A stretch of DNA of 64,000 bases from contig OZ241208.1 of the NCBI GenBank assembly GCA_965199665.1, positions 2,666,001 through 2,730,000 of the forward strand, given 5' to 3'. Below are positions 8,455 through 18,935 of this stretch, piece by piece. The DNA comes from JAVVHH01 sp965199665. Its GTDB lineage: Bacteria > Pseudomonadota > Alphaproteobacteria > Acetobacterales > Acetobacteraceae. Within the stretch, counting starts at the first letter, position 1; every line of letters starts with the position of its first letter. Position numbers and translations under genes: made by a program. The notes beneath the pieces are model-generated. The model did no database searches. It saw nothing but the letters and a program-made list of their open reading frames with translations, and was not told the origin of the DNA.

Positions 8455-10242
8455 TCAGTTGTGCAGCGCGATACGCAGGCCCCACGCGGCCAGCCCGGCC
8501 GCATCGTCGCCGAGACGGAAGATTTCGTCTCCCTCGATCTCCGCCGAGACAGGCGCGTCGGAGAAGTTGGCGCCGAGATGTAGGCGGCGCCCGTCCGTCA
8601 GCGCCCAGCTCGCATGCAGTACCGTGCCGTCGACCCGGTAGCGCCCGGCCGCGCCGGCGATCAGCGGCAGGAGCGGAACGATGCGCTCGCGGCGGATCGC
8701 CAGCAGGTGGCCGTAGAAGCGGAGCCATTCGGCATGCGGGGCGCGCTCCCGGGCCGCCCAGTCCAGCACGCAGGCGTCGCGGGTGCTGGCGGCGTTGGGG
8801 TCCGTCAGGCGGGCGACCTGGGCCGGGTCGGAGAACTCCGGCAGATGCTGGAATTCCTCGCGCCGGCCGGTGCGCACGGCCTCGGCGAGCTCGCCCTCGT
8901 AGTCGCAGAAGAAGTGAAAGGGCTGCGCGGCGGCCCATTCCTCGCCCATGAACAGCATGGGGATCGCCGGCCCGAGCAGGGTGACGGCCACGCCGAGCCG
9001 CAGGGTCGCGGGCTCGGCCAAGTCGCTCAACCGGTGCCCGAACGGGGTGTTGCCGACCTGGTCGTGGTTCTGCAGGAAGTTGACGAAGGCCACCGGCGGC
9101 AGGTGCGCGGACGGCGTGCCGCGCCACAACCCGGGTCGATGGATCGACTCCGTCTCACCCTGATAGGAGAAACCTTCCGTCAGCGCCCGGCCCAACAGCT
9201 CAAGCGGGCGCTGCGCGTAGTCGCGGTAGTAGCCGTCGGTGCGCCCCGCGACCAGCACGCGCATCACGTGGTGAAAGTCGTCGTTCCACTGCGCCGCGTA
9301 ATGCCGGGTCGCGCCGGCCGCGTCGCGCTCGAGCCAGCGGCGATCGTTGTTGTCGTTCTCCAGTGTCAGGTGCACCGGCCGGCCGGGTGCGGCGGCGTGC
9401 ACCCGCTCGGCGATCTCGTCGAGGATGTGGTGGGGGCCGTCGTCGAAGACTGCCTGCACCGCATCGAGGCGGAGCCCGTCGAGGTGGAACTCCTCGATCC
9501 AATACAGCGCGTTGCTGATGAAGTAGGCGCGCACGGCCGGTTGCGCGAAATCGATGGCGCCGCCCCAGGGGGTCTCGTGCTTCTCGGTGAAGAACTCCGG
9601 TGCCAGTCTGGCCACCGTGTTGGCCGCGGGGCCGAAATGGTTGAACACTACGTCCAGCACGACCGACAGACCGAGCGCGTGGCAGCGGTCGACCAACCGG
9701 CGGAGATCGTCGGGGGTGCCGTAGCCGTGGAACGGCGCAAAGAGCAGCACGCCGTCATAGCCCCAGTTGCGCGCCCCCGCGAACTCGCCGACCGGCATCA
9801 GCTCGATCATGGTGACGCCGAGGTGGACGAGGTGCTCGAGGCGGTCCGCGGCGGCGGCGTAGGTGCCGTCCGCGGTGAAGGTGCCGACGTGCAGTTCGTA
9901 CAGCACCGTCTCGTACCACGGCCGCCCGCGCCAGGCCGCATCCGTCCACGGGAAGGCGCTGCCATCGGGGACGGAGGCGCTGAGGCCGGCGGGGCCGTCC
10001 GGCTGGGCGCGGGAAGCCGGGTCGGGCAGGACGTCGCCGTTCAGCTCGAGGCCATAGCGGGCCGGCGCGGCGGGCAGGCCACGATCGGCGCGTTGCCAGC
10101 CCGTCGCGTCCGGCGTCAGGAGCTCGGACGGCCCGTCGCCGACGCGCAGCCGGACCGAAGCGGCGCCGGGCGCCCAGACGGCGAAAGCCCCGCCCGCCGG
10201 GGCGCGGGTCCAGAGGCGGAACGGGTCAACGGTCTCGGTCAT
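8455..10242 (-). CDS. treZ: Malto-oligosyltrehalose trehalohydrolase
   Basis: TreZ releases trehalose from maltooligosyl-trehalose. The 595-residue protein has an N-terminal CBM48-like beta-sandwich (residues 10-100), then a GH13 barrel with ELHVGTFT, DVVFNHFGP, the nucleophile D260 in DGLRLDAVQ, the acid E295 in LTLENDNN and NHDQVGN. The NDNNDRRWL and FEEFH-like stretches fit TreZ better than branching enzyme. Its usual partner TreY is not in the window. ATG 10242 is chosen; ATG 10257, five codons upstream, is also possible. It is the first gene of the treZ-GH13-zwf-ndh run. Confidence 0.92.
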   Translation of the reverse strand: MTETVDPFRLWTRAPAGGAFAVWAPGAASVRLRVGDGPSELLTPDATGWQRADRGLPAAPARYGLELNGDVLPDPASRAQPDGPAGLSASVPDGSAFPWTDAAWRGRPWYETVLYELHVGTFTADGTYAAAADRLEHLVHLGVTMIELMPVGEFAGARNWGYDGVLLFAPFHGYGTPDDLRRLVDRCHALGLSVVLDVVFNHFGPAANTVARLAPEFFTEKHETPWGGAIDFAQPAVRAYFISNALYWIEEFHLDGLRLDAVQAVFDDGPHHILDEIAERVHAAAPGRPVHLTLENDNNDRRWLERDAAGATRHYAAQWNDDFHHVMRVLVAGRTDGYYRDYAQRPLELLGRALTEGFSYQGETESIHRPGLWRGTPSAHLPPVAFVNFLQNHDQVGNTPFGHRLSDLAEPATLRLGVAVTLLGPAIPMLFMGEEWAAAQPFHFFCDYEGELAEAVRTGRREEFQHLPEFSDPAQVARLTDPNAASTRDACVLDWAARERAPHAEWLRFYGHLLAIRRERIVPLLPLIAGAAGRYRVDGTVLHASWALTDGRRLHLGANFSDAPVSAEIEGDEIFRLGDDAAGLAAWGLRIALHN

Positions 10243-10283
10243 TGGCGGGCGCCCCATGTGAGAGGGTTTAACGTCGGCCAGCC

Positions 10284-10303
10284 CCGCCGTTTCCCGCCGG
10301 CGG
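10284..10303 (-). terminator. Possible terminator hairpin after the pilus operon
   Basis: A 6-bp GC inverted repeat (ccgccg 10284-10289 and cggcgg 10298-10303) abuts the stop codon of the last chaperone-usher gene and precedes treZ. It lacks a U tract, so it is only a weak candidate for the end of the pilus transcript. Confidence 0.3.
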
Positions 10304-10774
10304 TCAGTAGACCACCAGGATGGTGACCACGTCGGCGTAGATGCCCGCGCTGACACTCTGGCGCGCCGGGACCAGGCCGTATGCGGTGTAGGTCCGGTTC
10401 ACTGTCGTCAGCGCCGCGAGCAGAAAGCCGTCGCTCACCACGCTGGTGCCGCCGGTGCCGTCGCCCCAGACCACCGTGCGCGCGGCGTCCGTATACAATT
10501 GGTAGCGCAGCGGCGTGATCCCGTTGGTCATGCTGCGGGCGGCGAAGTTGCTGCTGGCGCCGGCGCCAAGCTGCACGGAATAGCTGACGCCGAGTGCTAC
10601 CACCGCTCGACAGGATATGGTCACCCCGCCGGTGATGGAGGCAGCGCCGGACGCGAACGGGTCGTAGGTGCCGAAGCTCAGCCCGGTGGTCGACGCGGTG
10701 CAGAGCTGGGCCCGGGCGGCGACTGGCGTCGCGAGCAGGGCGAGCGTGGCGAACGCGACCGGGACGGCCTTCAT
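10304..10774 (-). CDS. Spore coat U-type pilin/adhesin subunit (distal gene)
   Basis: This 156-residue secreted protein has a signal peptide (MKAVPVAFATLALLATPVAARAQ) and the spore coat U / SCPU domain fold of archaic (sigma) chaperone-usher pilins, with Cys near the start (LCTAS) and middle (ISCRA) and the conserved C-terminal strand ending GIYADVVTILVVY. The domain is secreted through the usher and assembled by donor-strand exchange. ATG 10774 overlaps the usher TGA (ATGA). Its distal place suggests a tip or minor subunit, but it has only one SCPU domain where CsuE-like tips have two. Confidence 0.88.
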   Translation of the reverse strand: MKAVPVAFATLALLATPVAARAQLCTASTTGLSFGTYDPFASGAASITGGVTISCRAVVALGVSYSVQLGAGASSNFAARSMTNGITPLRYQLYTDAARTVVWGDGTGGTSVVSDGFLLAALTTVNRTYTAYGLVPARQSVSAGIYADVVTILVVY

Positions 10775-13155
10775 GGCGCCGCCACGCAGCGGAGCTTGTC
10801 CACCACCGGAAGATCGCCGGGCACGGCATGGTAGTCGAACGCCGCGCGGCAGGTCCCGCGCCCCGTCATCGTCACGACCAGCTCCGCATGCGGCGGAATG
10901 TCGCGCAGGTAGGCTTCGCCGTCCAGGCCGACCGGGGCCGCCGGCCCGTCCGCGCCGAGCCGCACCGTGCTGCCGACCGGCACCGGCTTGCCGGCCTCGT
11001 CGACCAGGCGGACCAGCACGGCCCGGTTCACCCGCAGCGGAAAGTGCACCACCACCCCCGACCGGTCGGCCGGCCGCACCAGCCGCGACGTCGGCCCGGT
11101 TTCGACGTCGAGCGGCATGGCGTTGGCGTCGATGGACAACTGGTTGACCTCGAAGGAGCGCAGGTCGGGCACCAGCACCCGTCCGGACGATCCGGTGCGC
11201 TGCACCGGGCGGTTCTCGTACAGCACGTCCACGCCGGCCCTCCCATCCGTGTCGACCACGGCGAAGCTGTCGGCGATGGCGTTGGCGGCGAACCAGTCGC
11301 CCCCGGCCACCGCCAGCGCCCCGGTCGCACTGCCACGCCAGGCCGTGCCGCCGCGGGCATGATAGGCGCTGGCCTCCAGCAGCGACCAGGGCGACTTGTA
11401 TTGTCCGTTCGCCAGCACGCGGCTGCCCTGCCCGGTGGTGGCGTAGAGCTGCCCGCCGGCATCGCCGACCGCCACCACGGAGCGGCTGGCCTGGAAGCTG
11501 GTCGAGGCCGCGCCGTCGCTCTGGCCGGCGCCGACCGCGATGGAATTGCGCTCGCCAAGCGGCATGGAGATGCCGAACAGGGCGCCGCTGCTCGAGCGGT
11601 TGTCGAAGTCGTGGTAAGCGGTCGCGAACATGGTGGCGCGGCCCCAGCCAAGCGGCACCGAGTAGCTGGCGGTGAGCAGCGAGGTGCGGATCGGCAGGTA
11701 AAAGGCCGGGCCGGACAGCGTGCCGTTCGGCAGCAGGCCGGAATAGCCGTTGATGGTGGCGCCGAACGGGCCGGGACGGGCCACCGCGCTGCGCCGCTGC
11801 CGCGTGTAGGCCACCGCCGCGGTGCCCCACTGGCCGAATGCGTAGCCGACCGACCCCCGGATCGCGCTGTTCGGCACCGGGTCGCCGTAGAGCGAGGCTA
11901 GGTCGGTGAAGCGCCCGTCGGTCCATTGCGCGGCGACCGAGACGCTCAGCGTACGGCTGATGCGTTCCGCCGCGCCATAGGCCAGCATGCCGGAGCGCCC
12001 GCGCGCGCTGCTGCCGGCAACGGCCACGGAGGCGACCGCGACGGAGCCGAGCGCAGCCGCCGCCCCGATGCCGCCCATGCCCAATACCGACGTGCCTTCG
12101 GCATGGGCGCTCGCCGTCAGCCAGTCGGTCAGGCCGCGCCGGTAAGACCCGGACAGAGCGGGGGCGCGGTAGTCGTCGCTGCGGACGCCGAAGCCGAGCC
12201 GGACGGCGCCGCCCTCGAGCGAATAGGCGTCGAGCCCCGGCGCCAGCAGCGCCGTGCTGGAATACAGCGGCACGGTGCGAGTCACGGGTTGGCCCAGCGC
12301 GTCGCGGACCACCACGGCGATGTCGTTGACCCCGTTGACGACGGGCAGCTGGCGGATCTCGAACGGGCCGGGCTCGGCCGCGCCAGACAGGATCTGAGTG
12401 CCATTGACCAACACGTCCACGCTGGAGGGCACAGCGACCTGCCCCGCGATGGAGGGCACGGGAATGGTCACCAGGTCGGGCCGCAAGCCGAAATCGCGCG
12501 CGATCTGGCCGCCGCCGAGGCGGAGCGGCCGGGTCCAGGCGAGGCCGGACGAGATCACGTCGCCGACCCGGACGCGCTGCAGCGTCTCCGGGTCGGAGTA
12601 GGTGTAGGTCGTGTCGAGGCGGGTGGCGCGATTGAAGCCGGCACCGCCAGTGACAATGGCGCCCGTGCTGGCGACGCCGTAGGGGGAGAACACCCGGCCG
12701 TCCAGCACCGCCTGCGCGCCGCCGCGTCCGCCCGCGAGCGTGCCGGCGACGTCGTAGTCCAGCACGCCGCCCCAGCCGCTCTCCACCGGCAGTTCGGCCC
12801 GCGGCAGGACGGGGCCGCCGAGCACGGTCGGGTTGAGGGCGTCGAACTTCGCGGTGATGTCCGCAATCTGGCGGCCGCTGTCGAGGCGGACGGACACGCC
12901 CGGCAGCGCATCCAGGGCGACGAGTTCGTCCGGGTTGCCGGCGCCGGGCTGCAGGCCGAGTTCGTCGAGTTCGTGCCGGGTCGCCCACAGGGCGCCGCCT
13001 CGGTTTTGAAACTCGCCCAGCTTGCCGACCGGGCGGCCGTTGACGACGACGTCGAGCAGCAGTGGATCGGCCCGCGCGGACCCGTCGGCAGCGCTCAAGC
13101 CGAGCGCCAGCGCGAGAAGGAGGAACGGGGCGGCCTTGCGGCTATGGCGCCGCAC
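10771..13155 (-). CDS. Outer-membrane fimbrial usher (chaperone-usher pathway)
   Basis: This is the FimD/PapC/CsuD-like usher, a beta-barrel pore that receives chaperone-subunit complexes and secretes the pilus. From GTG 13155 it has 794 residues with a hydrophobic signal segment (FLLLALALGLSAADGSARA), an N-terminal periplasmic domain, a long central barrel with a plug-like stretch (VPSSVDVLVNGTQI) and C-terminal domains ending in a Cys-containing segment. The start is inferred: GTG 13155 is the last plausible start before the signal peptide and overlaps the chaperone gene by 14 bases, while the longer frame to 13380 is antisense-like sequence. Confidence 0.92.
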   Translation of the reverse strand: MRRHSRKAAPFLLLALALGLSAADGSARADPLLLDVVVNGRPVGKLGEFQNRGGALWATRHELDELGLQPGAGNPDELVALDALPGVSVRLDSGRQIADITAKFDALNPTVLGGPVLPRAELPVESGWGGVLDYDVAGTLAGGRGGAQAVLDGRVFSPYGVASTGAIVTGGAGFNRATRLDTTYTYSDPETLQRVRVGDVISSGLAWTRPLRLGGGQIARDFGLRPDLVTIPVPSIAGQVAVPSSVDVLVNGTQILSGAAEPGPFEIRQLPVVNGVNDIAVVVRDALGQPVTRTVPLYSSTALLAPGLDAYSLEGGAVRLGFGVRSDDYRAPALSGSYRRGLTDWLTASAHAEGTSVLGMGGIGAAAALGSVAVASVAVAGSSARGRSGMLAYGAAERISRTLSVSVAAQWTDGRFTDLASLYGDPVPNSAIRGSVGYAFGQWGTAAVAYTRQRRSAVARPGPFGATINGYSGLLPNGTLSGPAFYLPIRTSLLTASYSVPLGWGRATMFATAYHDFDNRSSSGALFGISMPLGERNSIAVGAGQSDGAASTSFQASRSVVAVGDAGGQLYATTGQGSRVLANGQYKSPWSLLEASAYHARGGTAWRGSATGALAVAGGDWFAANAIADSFAVVDTDGRAGVDVLYENRPVQRTGSSGRVLVPDLRSFEVNQLSIDANAMPLDVETGPTSRLVRPADRSGVVVHFPLRVNRAVLVRLVDEAGKPVPVGSTVRLGADGPAAPVGLDGEAYLRDIPPHAELVVTMTGRGTCRAAFDYHAVPGDLPVVDKLRCVAAP

Positions 13156-13840
13156 GAACGACAGGCGCGGTCGCGGAGGACGTCCCGCCGTCGGAGGTGA
13201 TGACGAGCGGGACCGCGCCGGCCCACGACCGGCCGCCCTCGATCGGCCAGCGCACGGTTGCGCCGGGCAGCACGTAGGGATGCGTCGTGGTCTTGACAGC
13301 GGTGCCGCCCGCCTGAGCGGCGAAGATGGCCGCATGGCGTCCGCCGGCGTTGTGCACGGCCAAGAACGAGCGCCGCCCATCGCTCTCGACCGACCAGTGC
13401 AGCTCGGGGACGGCCGCGCGGTCGGGCAGCGCGAAGATCGGCACGGAGAAACGCAGCGCGATACGGATCGCGCTGGCGCGCTCGGCGGGCGGCAGTTGAT
13501 CGATCAGTAGTCGATAGGTCGCTTCCGTCTCGCCAGGCGGCTGGCGTAGCAGCAGTCGGATCGACTGTGTCTGGCCCGGCGGCACCTCCGCGATGGGGGG
13601 GCTGACGGCCAGGCCGGCGGTTTCCGCCAGCGCGGAGGTGCCGTCCGGTTCCGTCCATCGGAACGGGCGCACCTGGATCGTGACCGACGTCGTTCCGCGA
13701 TTGGTCACGGTCAAGCTGGCAGTGCGTTGACCCGGCGCCAGCGTGGTCGTGACCGGCGCGATCTCCACCGTCTGCGCGACAGCCGGCAGTGCCCGCACGA
13801 GCGAGACGACCAGGGCACCGACGGCAAGGAGGGCGCGCAT
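13142..13840 (-). CDS. Periplasmic pilus assembly chaperone (PapD/CsuC-like)
   Basis: This 232-residue protein has a signal peptide ending near AVAQ and two immunoglobulin-like domains. The first domain carries the TASLTVTNRG and IQVRPFRW strands and SPPIAEVPPGQTQSIRLL, which are typical of pilus chaperones. It would hold pilin subunits in the periplasm and deliver them to the usher coded next. It lies 3 bases after the first pilin gene and overlaps the usher start, so the operon order is pilin, chaperone, usher, second pilin. Confidence 0.92.
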   Translation of the reverse strand: MRALLAVGALVVSLVRALPAVAQTVEIAPVTTTLAPGQRTASLTVTNRGTTSVTIQVRPFRWTEPDGTSALAETAGLAVSPPIAEVPPGQTQSIRLLLRQPPGETEATYRLLIDQLPPAERASAIRIALRFSVPIFALPDRAAVPELHWSVESDGRRSFLAVHNAGGRHAAIFAAQAGGTAVKTTTHPYVLPGATVRWPIEGGRSWAGAVPLVITSDGGTSSATAPVVRAAP

Positions 13841-13843
13841 GGC

Positions 13844-14335
13844 TCAGTACGTGATCGTCGCCGTGACCAAATCCGAGTAAATCCCGGCCGACACGTTTTG
13901 CCCCGCCGCGACGATGCCGTACACGGTCAGTATCTGCGCCAGGCCGGTACCGGTGCCGGTCAGCGTATCGGTGCCGATGGTGGTGCCGATGTTGACGTTA
14001 TGGGCCGCGTCCGAGGTGAGCTTGTAGTTCAGGAAGCTCGAGCCGTTGGTCATGCGTCGGTTCGTCACCGTCGATCCCGTCGTGGTGCCGGCATCCAAAC
14101 CCACGTTGAACGGGCTCGCCGTGGTGCAGATCACGGTGAGAGTAGCCGTGTTCGATGAAGCTGCGCTGGGGGCATAGGTCGCGAATGCCATGGGCGTGGC
14201 CGCGATGGTGCAGAGCGCGAACACCGTGGCCGAGATGCTCATGGTCGTGGTGGACGTCGCGGGCCGAGCGGACCGGGGGACCAGAGCAACGGAGACGATT
14301 AACAAAAGGCTAACGGCGAAACGAGCGGAGCGCAT
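13844..14335 (-). CDS. Spore coat U-type major pilin (first gene of pilus operon)
   Basis: This 163-residue protein has a clear signal peptide (MRSARFAVSLLLIVSVALVPRSARPA) and one SCPU domain with two cysteines (FALCTIAA and VICTTA) and a C-terminal strand ending AGIYSDLVTATITY. Its middle is Thr/Ser/Asn-rich, as in structural pilins of archaic chaperone-usher systems. It is the promoter-proximal gene, so it is likely the major subunit. A promoter lies about 50 bases upstream. The homologous ending (AGQNVSAGIYSDLVT) matches that of the distal subunit, so the two arose from the same domain. Confidence 0.9.
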   Translation of the reverse strand: MRSARFAVSLLLIVSVALVPRSARPATSTTTMSISATVFALCTIAATPMAFATYAPSAASSNTATLTVICTTASPFNVGLDAGTTTGSTVTNRRMTNGSSFLNYKLTSDAAHNVNIGTTIGTDTLTGTGTGLAQILTVYGIVAAGQNVSAGIYSDLVTATITY

Positions 14336-14349
14336 CGAGTAAATCCGTC

Positions 14350-14380
14350 TACAAGAGGCTAGTAAGGTTCCTTACAAGAG
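14350..14380. promoter_or_regulatory. Direct repeats and palindrome in the pilus leader
   Basis: Two copies of tacaagag occur at 14350-14357 and 14373-14380, 23 bases apart, and flank a palindrome gtaagg-tt-ccttac at 14362-14375. This lies between the -10 box and the start codon of the first pilin, where a repressor or an RNA-binding regulator could act. Function is inference from position. Confidence 0.4.
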
Positions 14381-14383
14381 ATA

Positions 14384-14412
14384 ATAATACGCGATCAGAC
14401 CAACCGATGCAA
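14384..14412 (-). promoter_or_regulatory. Sigma-70-type promoter of the pilus operon
   Basis: On the minus strand, TTGCAT (14412-14407) is followed after 17 bases by TATTAT (14389-14384), one mismatch from the consensus -10. It is the only AT-rich patch around here and points at the pilin gene that begins at 14335. Confidence 0.55.
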
Positions 14413-14493
14413 CGTAAAGTTGTATCGGCTATGCTTCTTTCGCGCGTTCCGACGTATGTTGTGCCACTCCCGTCGCGGTGGCATTGTCGCCCC

Positions 14494-16707
<2,214 letters not shown>

Positions 16708-16709
16708 CC

Positions 16710-18011
16710 GTGGCGGGCCCGCCGATCCGGCTGCGGGCCCTCGTGCTGCTCGCCTTCGCGGTGCTGGTGTGCGGACGGATGCCGGGGATCGTCTGGTACG
16801 GCCGGATGTGGGCCGAGGAAGGGCTGTTCTATCAGAACGCCTGGACCATGCCGCCGCTGCAGGCGCTGTTCCTGCAATATGGCGGCTACCTCAACCTGGT
16901 CGCCAATGCCGCTTCCGTGCTGGCGCGCTACGCCGTGCCGCTGGCGGACGCGCCGATCGTGCTGACCGGGATCGCGTTCCTGTTCCAGCTCTGCCCGGCC
17001 ATCCTGCTCGTGACGTCGCAGGCGAGTTGGCTGCGCTCGCCGCTGGCGATGGCGGCCGCGGTGTTCTTCCTGGCCACCTCCGCGCTGGGCGAGGAGGTGT
17101 TCCTGCAGACGCTGCACAGCCAGTATCACCTGCTGCTGTGCACGGCGCTGATCCTGGCGTTGATGGATCGGCCGGGGCCGGCGCTGCGCTGGTTCCGCCG
17201 CGCCCTGCTGTTGCTGGCGCCGCTCTGCGGGATGCTGCCGGTGGTGCTGGTGCCGCTGTTCGTGGCGCGGACGCTGCTGGACCGGACGCAGGAGCGGGCG
17301 ATCCAATGCGCGACCTTGAGCGTCGGCGCGGCGCTGCAGGTGGGGCTGTTCTACTCGCCGGCCGGCGGGGCGGCGCTGGGCCGGGCGGCCACCGTGTGGC
17401 CCGGATTGCTGCTGGAGACGATCGCGCTGCGGCAGGTGCTGACGCCGCTGCTCGGGCTCGATGCCGGGCTGGCGGTCGGCGGCGCCATCCGAAGCCGGAT
17501 GCTGTCGCAGGGCACCCCGTTATGGCCGGTGTTCGTGCTGGTCGCAGCCGTCGGCGGAATGGGGTGGCTCGCGTTGCGGCAACGACGCTCCGGCGCCGTG
17601 TGGATGCTGGTTTCGGCGCTGCTTCTGGCCGGGGTGTCGTATTACGGTGCGATCGGCGGCGGGCTGCAGCTGCTCGACCCGGATTTCGGGCAGCGCTACG
17701 CCTTCGTGCCGGACGTGCTGATGCTGTGGACGCTGCTTTGCCTTGCGGCCACCGCCCCGTGGCACATCCCGTCGCGCCTGGCCGGGGCGTTCGCGATCTG
17801 GATCATGGCGGCAAGCGCGGTGGCGTGGCCGCGCTCCTTGGTCAACCAAGCCGCCGTTGGTCCGAATTGGCGGCGCGAAGTCGCCCGGTGGAAGGCCGAC
17901 CCGAGCCACGCGATCCGGATCTGGCCGTATGGTTGGACCATGCAGCTCGATCCCGACCACCGGCCGACGCCGTCGGCCTCCAGGACCTACGTCGTCATCG
18001 AGCCCGATTGA
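16710..18011 (+). CDS. Polytopic membrane protein, possible GT-C-like
   Basis: I do not recognise this 433-residue protein by name. It has about ten hydrophobic segments from end to end and a short soluble tail. The first loop carries an acidic pair in MWAEEGLFYQNAW, resembling the catalytic-loop position in GT-C glycosyltransferases that use lipid-linked sugars; this is only suggestive. GTG 16710 lies 2 bases after the uvrB stop, so it is probably cotranscribed with uvrB although no functional link is obvious. It ends just before a bidirectional hairpin. Confidence 0.75.
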   Translation: MAGPPIRLRALVLLAFAVLVCGRMPGIVWYGRMWAEEGLFYQNAWTMPPLQALFLQYGGYLNLVANAASVLARYAVPLADAPIVLTGIAFLFQLCPAILLVTSQASWLRSPLAMAAAVFFLATSALGEEVFLQTLHSQYHLLLCTALILALMDRPGPALRWFRRALLLLAPLCGMLPVVLVPLFVARTLLDRTQERAIQCATLSVGAALQVGLFYSPAGGAALGRAATVWPGLLLETIALRQVLTPLLGLDAGLAVGGAIRSRMLSQGTPLWPVFVLVAAVGGMGWLALRQRRSGAVWMLVSALLLAGVSYYGAIGGGLQLLDPDFGQRYAFVPDVLMLWTLLCLAATAPWHIPSRLAGAFAIWIMAASAVAWPRSLVNQAAVGPNWRREVARWKADPSHAIRIWPYGWTMQLDPDHRPTPSASRTYVVIEPD

Positions 18012-18019
18012 ACCGAGTG

Positions 18020-18050
18020 CCGGGCCGCTTCCGCAAGGAGAGCGGCCCGG
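18020..18050. terminator. Bidirectional terminator hairpin
   Basis: Perfect 10-bp arms (ccgggccgct 18020-18029, agcggcccgg 18041-18050) with an 11-base loop lie between the convergent ends of the membrane-protein gene and sucD. There is no U run, but position and stem strength fit a terminator for both strands. Confidence 0.65.
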
Positions 18051-18059
18051 GCAGGTTGG

Positions 18060-18935
18060 TCAGCCCTTGAGCGCCTTGACCGTGGTGCTGCCGAGCGCGG
18101 CCGGGCTGTCGGCGACGTGGATGCCGGCCTTGCGCATCGCCTCGAACTTGGCGGCCGCGGTGTCCTTGCCGCCGCTGATCACGGCGCCGGCATGGCCCAT
18201 GCGACGGCCGGGCGGGGCGGTGGCGCCGGCGATGAAGCCGACCACCGGCTTGCGGTTCTTCTCGCGCGCGATGAACTCGCTGGCTTCCGTCTCCGAATTG
18301 CCGCCGATCTCGCCGATCATGATGATGCTCTCGGTCTCCGGGTCGGCCAGGAACATCTCGAGCACCTCGATGAAGTCCGTGCCCTTGACCGGGTCGCCGC
18401 CGATGCCGACGCAGGTGGACTGGCCGAGCCCGGCCGCCGTGGTCTGCGCGACCGCCTCATAGGTCAGCGTGCCGGAGCGCGACACGATGCCGACGGAGCC
18501 GCGCCGGTGGATGTGGCCCGGCATGATGCCGATCTTGCAGGCATCCGGCGTGATGACGCCGGGGCAGTTCGGCCCGATCAGCCGCGAGCGGGTCCCTTGC
18601 AGCGCGCGCTTGACGCGGATCATGTCCAGCACCGGGATACCCTCGGTGATGCAGATGATCAGCGGGATCTCCGCGTCGATGGCTTCCAGGATCGCGTCGG
18701 CCGCGAAGGGCGGCGGCACGTAGATCGCGGTGGCGTTGGCCTGCGTCGCATGGACGGCCTCGGCCACGGTGTCGAACACCGGCAAGTCGAGATGGGTGGT
18801 GCCGCCCTTGCCCGGCGTGACGCCGCCGAGCACCTTGGTGCCGTACGCGATGGCCTGCTCCGAGTGGAACGTGCCCTGCGCACCGGTGAAGCCCTGGGTG
18901 ATGACGCGCGTGTTGGCGTCGACGAGCACGGCCAT
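18060..18935 (-). CDS. sucD: Succinyl-CoA synthetase alpha subunit
   Basis: SucD binds CoA and carries the phosphohistidine of succinyl-CoA synthetase, which makes ATP/GTP from succinyl-CoA in the TCA cycle. The 291-residue protein begins MAVLVDANTRVITQGFTG (CoA-binding Rossmann fold), has the PNCPGVITP block and the active-site His in GRRMGHAGAVISGG. Its length is normal. ATG 18935 shares one base with the TAA of sucC (TAATG), so the two subunits are translationally coupled and made in equal amounts. Confidence 0.98.
   Translation of the reverse strand: MAVLVDANTRVITQGFTGAQGTFHSEQAIAYGTKVLGGVTPGKGGTTHLDLPVFDTVAEAVHATQANATAIYVPPPFAADAILEAIDAEIPLIICITEGIPVLDMIRVKRALQGTRSRLIGPNCPGVITPDACKIGIMPGHIHRRGSVGIVSRSGTLTYEAVAQTTAAGLGQSTCVGIGGDPVKGTDFIEVLEMFLADPETESIIMIGEIGGNSETEASEFIAREKNRKPVVGFIAGATAPPGRRMGHAGAVISGGKDTAAAKFEAMRKAGIHVADSPAALGSTTVKALKG

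Noticed and set aside
13156..13380. Upstream extension of the usher frame
   Set aside because: Arg/Pro/Ser-rich shadow of the chaperone gene; the signal peptide lies after GTG 13155.
14441..14464. Possible alphaproteobacterial SOS box (GTTC-N7-GTTC) before uvrB
   Set aside because: GTTC at this place is followed by GTTG at the wrong spacing, so the motif is not met.
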